Source: Bacteroidales bacterium (GTDB taxonomy: Bacteria; Bacteroidota; Bacteroidia; Bacteroidales; F082). Taken from it: DNA of 64,000 bases. Below, one piece after another: positions 60,982-64,000 of the stretch; the first letter of the stretch is position 1, and each line of letters opens with the position of its first letter. Location of the stretch: NCBI GenBank assembly GCA_017538795.1, contig JAFYIE010000051.1:1-64000 (forward strand), written 5' to 3'. The notes beneath the pieces were generated by a model. That model was not told where the DNA came from, searched no databases, and saw only the letters and a program-made list of their open reading frames with translations. The translations under genes were made by a program, and so were the position numbers.

Positions 60982-63501
60982 TTATTCTCTTCTCTTTCTT
61001 AAGATACGGGCAAGAAGACCTTCTTTCTTTTTCTTGCTATGATGATGGTCGTCGCTGCCATAGTAACCTGTTCCGTAGCCATAGCCGTAACCATAACCGT
61101 AGCCATAACCATAGCCGTAACCGTAACCGCCATAACCGTAGCTGTAACGATATCCGTAAGTGCCGGTAAATCTAATACCATTGATGATGATATTGATCTT
61201 AATGCCACGATCTTCCAAATCCTTGGTAATAGAGGCAAACACCTTCTTATTTGTACGACCCTGACGCACAACGTAACAGGTAGCATCGACATATTTCATA
61301 AGCAGGAACGCATCGGTTACAAGAGCGAGAGGCGGAGTATCGATGATGATATAATCATATCTCTCTTTAAGTTCAGCAAAAAACTGGGCGCAACGGTCAG
61401 AAGCGATAAGCTCGGCCGGGTTTGGCGGCACAGGACCAGCGCAGATAACATCCAACGAAGGCAACTTACCTGAAGGCTGAATGATCTCATCAAGCGAGGC
61501 CTTGTTCGCAAGATATGATGTTGTTCCAAGTTTGTTGCTCAAGCCAAACTCCTGATACAAACGTGGTTTACGCAAATCGAAACCGACGAGCACCGTCTTC
61601 TTTCCGTAAAGTGCGTAAATTGACGCCAAGTTGATGGAGATGTAAGTCTTACCCACCGACGCCATATCACCCGTTACAAGAACCGTACTCTTTGGCGCGC
61701 CCTGCACAATGAAATCGATATTCGTTCTGATTGAACGGAACGACTCCGCCGCCGGCGACTTCGGCGATGAGATAACCATAGTCTTTGAAGTTGAACTCGA
61801 CTCGATTTGCGGGATCTGTCCGATAATCGGGAACTTGGTGGCTTTCTCAATATCCTTACGTTCCAAAATCTTCGTGTTAAAGAAGTCTGTCAAGAAGATA
61901 TATGCCACAGGGATAAGCAAACCCAATATTATCGCGACAAGATAATTCATCATTGCGCGAGGAGCTATCTGTCTTACAAGAGCCATCTTTGCCGTATCAA
62001 TGATCTCGTTGTCAGGAGTGTTGCTGGCTTTGAGAATCTGTGCCTCCGAACGTCTCTGCATCAAGAAGTTATAGATGCTTTCACTGTATGTGAACTTACG
62101 TTGATAACCAAGAAGTTGACGCTGTGTCTCTGGCAACTCCTTCACCTGCTCGTCAAGTTTCGCGATATTATCGTTGATGCCTTTTATTGTAAGTTTGGCG
62201 TTATTGATAATATTGTTGATGTTTTCAAGAAGCGTCAGCTTGGTCTGAGCAATCTGCTGGTCGAGACTGATAACAACCGGGTTTTTGTCGGTTGAAGTGA
62301 TAAGCTGTGTCTGTTTCTTACTTGAAAGTTCCACCAACTTACTCACAAGGTTGTTAAGAAGCGGGTCCTGAATACCCATAGCGCTCGGCGCGATAAGTTT
62401 GTCAGGCTCATCAAGGTTAGCCTCGATATAAACTTTCAAATCTGAATAATATTTCAAATTCAGCTCCATCTCGGCCTTGCGTTTCTCCTGCTCTTTCATG
62501 TAATTGAACAAGTCGCTTGCCTGAGTGCCAAGATCCATAAAGTCGTTGCCCTGCTGGAAATTCTGAAGATCGACCTCAGCTTCGGTCAACGACTCCTTAA
62601 TTCCGACCAATTCTTTATCGATAAATTTGATGGTATTTTCAGAAACTCTGTTCTTAAGGTCTAAATCTCTTTGGATAAACTGCGCGCACAACTCATTCAA
62701 ATAATCCACAATCTTCGAAGCATTGGTTCCGCTGATGGTAAGTCTGAGCAAAGACGCCTGTTTGCTGATATTTGCGACGCTCATTCTGCTGCTCATCATG
62801 CCAACAAGTGAAACCATACTGTTAATGCGGAACGATAATTTCACCTTGCTGTCGTTGTCGACATTATAATGGCTGTTAAGAATTATGCGGAACTTATTTA
62901 AACCATTGTCGATGGTGTCGCCAAAATTATAAGTCTCTTCAAAATCAGTTTCACCAACCTGTCCAACATATTTATCTTTAACAAAATCGTATTTTGAAGC
63001 TCTTTTAAATTCTGTCTTTAAAACATAGCGGCCATTATCGAGAATTTTAACAGTGTAAATAGCGCCTACCATTTGTGGTACTGAGTAGTCAATTTCAACC
63101 GTAAAAGGATTATCCTTATACAATTCCATCGTCGCCAACCTGCCTTTTGCATAATATGAAACGTTGAAATCAAGGTTTCTCAAAGCTTTTTCAGCAAGCA
63201 TATACGATTGTAGGATACCGATTTCGTTATCGACATTACCCATGCTTCTGAAATTCATACCCGTCATCATTGCGGCGGCGTCCATGCCCATCTTCTGCTC
63301 CTTGATGTAAATAGAAGACGAAACCTGATAAACGTTTGGCGTATATCTGTTGTAAACATAACCCGCCATCAAGGCTATTATCCCGAAAATGACGAACAAA
63401 TACCAGTAACTTAAAAACTTTATGATAATAGTTTTTATATCTACTGTATTTTCATCCTCAACCTGAAGTGGTCTTTGTAAATTTTGAATATCGTTATTCA
63501 T
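60982..63501 (-). CDS. Wzc-type polysaccharide co-polymerase and tyrosine autokinase
   Basis: 839 residues. Two transmembrane helices (about 33-50 and 505-525) border a periplasmic Wzz/GNVR region with coiled coils (about 280-480; LKYYSDLKVYIEANLDEPDKL, LPETQRQLLGYQRKFTYSESIYNFLMQRR). The cytoplasmic BY-kinase has Walker A about 608-617 (GDMASVGKTYIS), VGFDLRKPRLY and YDYIIIDTPP. The tail (about 790-815) is a YG repeat with many tyrosines, the autophosphorylation cluster, then a basic end. It controls chain length and export with the Wza-type gene just upstream. Confidence 0.93.
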   Translation of the reverse strand: MNNDIQNLQRPLQVEDENTVDIKTIIIKFLSYWYLFVIFGIIALMAGYVYNRYTPNVYQVSSSIYIKEQKMGMDAAAMMTGMNFRSMGNVDNEIGILQSYMLAEKALRNLDFNVSYYAKGRLATMELYKDNPFTVEIDYSVPQMVGAIYTVKILDNGRYVLKTEFKRASKYDFVKDKYVGQVGETDFEETYNFGDTIDNGLNKFRIILNSHYNVDNDSKVKLSFRINSMVSLVGMMSSRMSVANISKQASLLRLTISGTNASKIVDYLNELCAQFIQRDLDLKNRVSENTIKFIDKELVGIKESLTEAEVDLQNFQQGNDFMDLGTQASDLFNYMKEQEKRKAEMELNLKYYSDLKVYIEANLDEPDKLIAPSAMGIQDPLLNNLVSKLVELSSKKQTQLITSTDKNPVVISLDQQIAQTKLTLLENINNIINNAKLTIKGINDNIAKLDEQVKELPETQRQLLGYQRKFTYSESIYNFLMQRRSEAQILKASNTPDNEIIDTAKMALVRQIAPRAMMNYLVAIILGLLIPVAYIFLTDFFNTKILERKDIEKATKFPIIGQIPQIESSSTSKTMVISSPKSPAAESFRSIRTNIDFIVQGAPKSTVLVTGDMASVGKTYISINLASIYALYGKKTVLVGFDLRKPRLYQEFGLSNKLGTTSYLANKASLDEIIQPSGKLPSLDVICAGPVPPNPAELIASDRCAQFFAELKERYDYIIIDTPPLALVTDAFLLMKYVDATCYVVRQGRTNKKVFASITKDLEDRGIKINIIINGIRFTGTYGYRYSYGYGGYGYGYGYGYGYGYGYGYGTGYYGSDDHHHSKKKKEGLLARILRKRRE
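61073..61126 (-). repeat. Hexanucleotide tandem repeat encoding the tyrosine tail of the Wzc kinase
   Basis: Nine perfect 6-base units CCRTAR on the plus strand encode nine Tyr-Gly pairs. The unit is a multiple of three, so slippage would change tyrosine number without frameshift. Confidence 0.85.
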
Positions 63502-63512
63502 AATCTTAATTT

Positions 63513-64000
63513 TTATTTATCAGCTGTAATAATAAAGAACGTCATAACCGTGATAAGCAATGAAGCCGCGGAAAAGATTGTCGAATAAGGCATGGTTGTA
63601 AAACCATATCTCTTTATACCCATAGGCTCCACATAAATAATATCATTTGGTTTCAAATAATATTGCGGATTTGAAAGAATATCGGCATCGTTCATGTTAA
63701 CTCTCACAATTTGCGAGCCTTCTGTTGTCTGATGGATAATCTTGACTGTCTTTTTGTTTCCGAAATCAGTGGCGTTACCGGCCAATGCCAATGCCTGGAA
63801 CAAGTTGATGTCCGACTGATAAACCTGATATTGTCCAGGTCTTGCGACCTCACCCAAAATTGTAAGGTTAAACAAGCCGAGCTTCACATAAACAATTGTT
63901 TCCTTCTGATATTCACCAATAATATTCTGGATTTTCTGCTGAATCTCGTCAATTGTCAAGTCTTTCACATAAATCTTGCCGGCGTATGGGAAATCGATAG
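63513..64000 (-). CDS. Wza-type polysaccharide export protein, 5' part beyond the window
   Basis: The frame stays open to the right edge, so the N-terminus is missing. The first visible segment (DFPYAGKIYVKDLTIDEIQQKI) is the Poly_export domain, followed by an SLBB domain (NLTILGEVARPGQYQVYQSDINLFQALALAG). The end is KPNDIIYVEPMGIKRYGFTTMPYSTIFSAASLLITVMTFFIITADK with one C-terminal transmembrane helix. It forms the outer-membrane export channel for the glycan handled by the downstream Wzc; 11 bases separate the genes. Confidence 0.9.
   Translation of the reverse strand, partial: IDFPYAGKIYVKDLTIDEIQQKIQNIIGEYQKETIVYVKLGLFNLTILGEVARPGQYQVYQSDINLFQALALAGNATDFGNKKTVKIIHQTTEGSQIVRVNMNDADILSNPQYYLKPNDIIYVEPMGIKRYGFTTMPYSTIFSAASLLITVMTFFIITADK

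Noticed and set aside
61073-61140. Possible CRISPR-like or intergenic tandem array
   Set aside because: The units are contiguous hexamers without spacers and are translated as the Tyr-Gly tail of the Wzc kinase.

Overview
The window is a chromosomal segment from a member of the Bacteroidota, most likely an uncultured Bacteroidales relative. The evidence is consistent. Most identifiable promoters carry the Bacteroidota -7 element TAnnTTTG, often a few bases before the start codon, and Shine-Dalgarno sites are rare. There is a carboxypeptidase-regulatory TonB receptor, GldB, PorZ, several proteins with type IX secretion (T9SS) sorting domains, a GSFTGA-type sigma-54 activator beside lptE and secG, and a split ATP synthase operon. 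A class II HMG-CoA reductase with a GYDIA-type GHMP kinase suggests a mevalonate route. No phage, plasmid, IS element or CRISPR array was seen.

Layout. 0-1.8 kb: a membrane-anchored PpiD-like chaperone that seems to lack its parvulin domain. 1.9-4.4 kb: two adjacent toxin-antitoxin modules, a split HipA system (hipB-hipS-hipT, HipBST-like) and higBA. 4.4-13 kb: a sugar aminotransferase, L28, a TonB receptor, aspartase, a YifB/ComM ATPase and GldB. 13-22 kb: CinA, uridine phosphorylase, a NadE-like amidase lacking its cysteine, two outer-membrane barrels, two M24 aminopeptidases, and a Tsx-like channel beside a purine permease. 22-27.5 kb: an accessory surface island with a Kelch-TM-AraC regulator, a beta-helix secreted protein, a T9SS protein, an 82-residue tail-anchored protein and a probable structured small RNA. 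27.8-36.4 kb: pheT, a sigma-54 activator, lptE, secG, groSL and a fucose-isomerase-like gene. 36.4-45.6 kb: a T9SS thioredoxin-fold protein, mevalonate genes and atpBEFHAG (atpD and atpC absent). 45.6-52 kb: two glycosyltransferases, YfhO and a T9SS beta-helix protein. 52-64 kb: an Ig-like lipoprotein, an rRNA methyltransferase, a panC-panD-flippase-heptose operon, tRNA-Arg(CCT), porZ-recO, and a Wzc kinase with the start of its Wza partner running off the right edge.

Working together, the glycosyltransferases, YfhO, WbpE-like aminotransferase, heptose nucleotidyltransferase, Wzc/Wza and LptE point to surface glycan assembly. PorZ, GldB and three or four T9SS cargo proteins point to a surface secretome that needs anionic LPS.

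The most unusual signal is in the small repeats. A palindrome sits in frame inside two unrelated genes, giving a VET....SLQ peptide three times. A second repeat supplies the stop codons of cinA and a peptidase gene. A third, about 70 bp, occurs as three complete copies and one partial copy in spacers.
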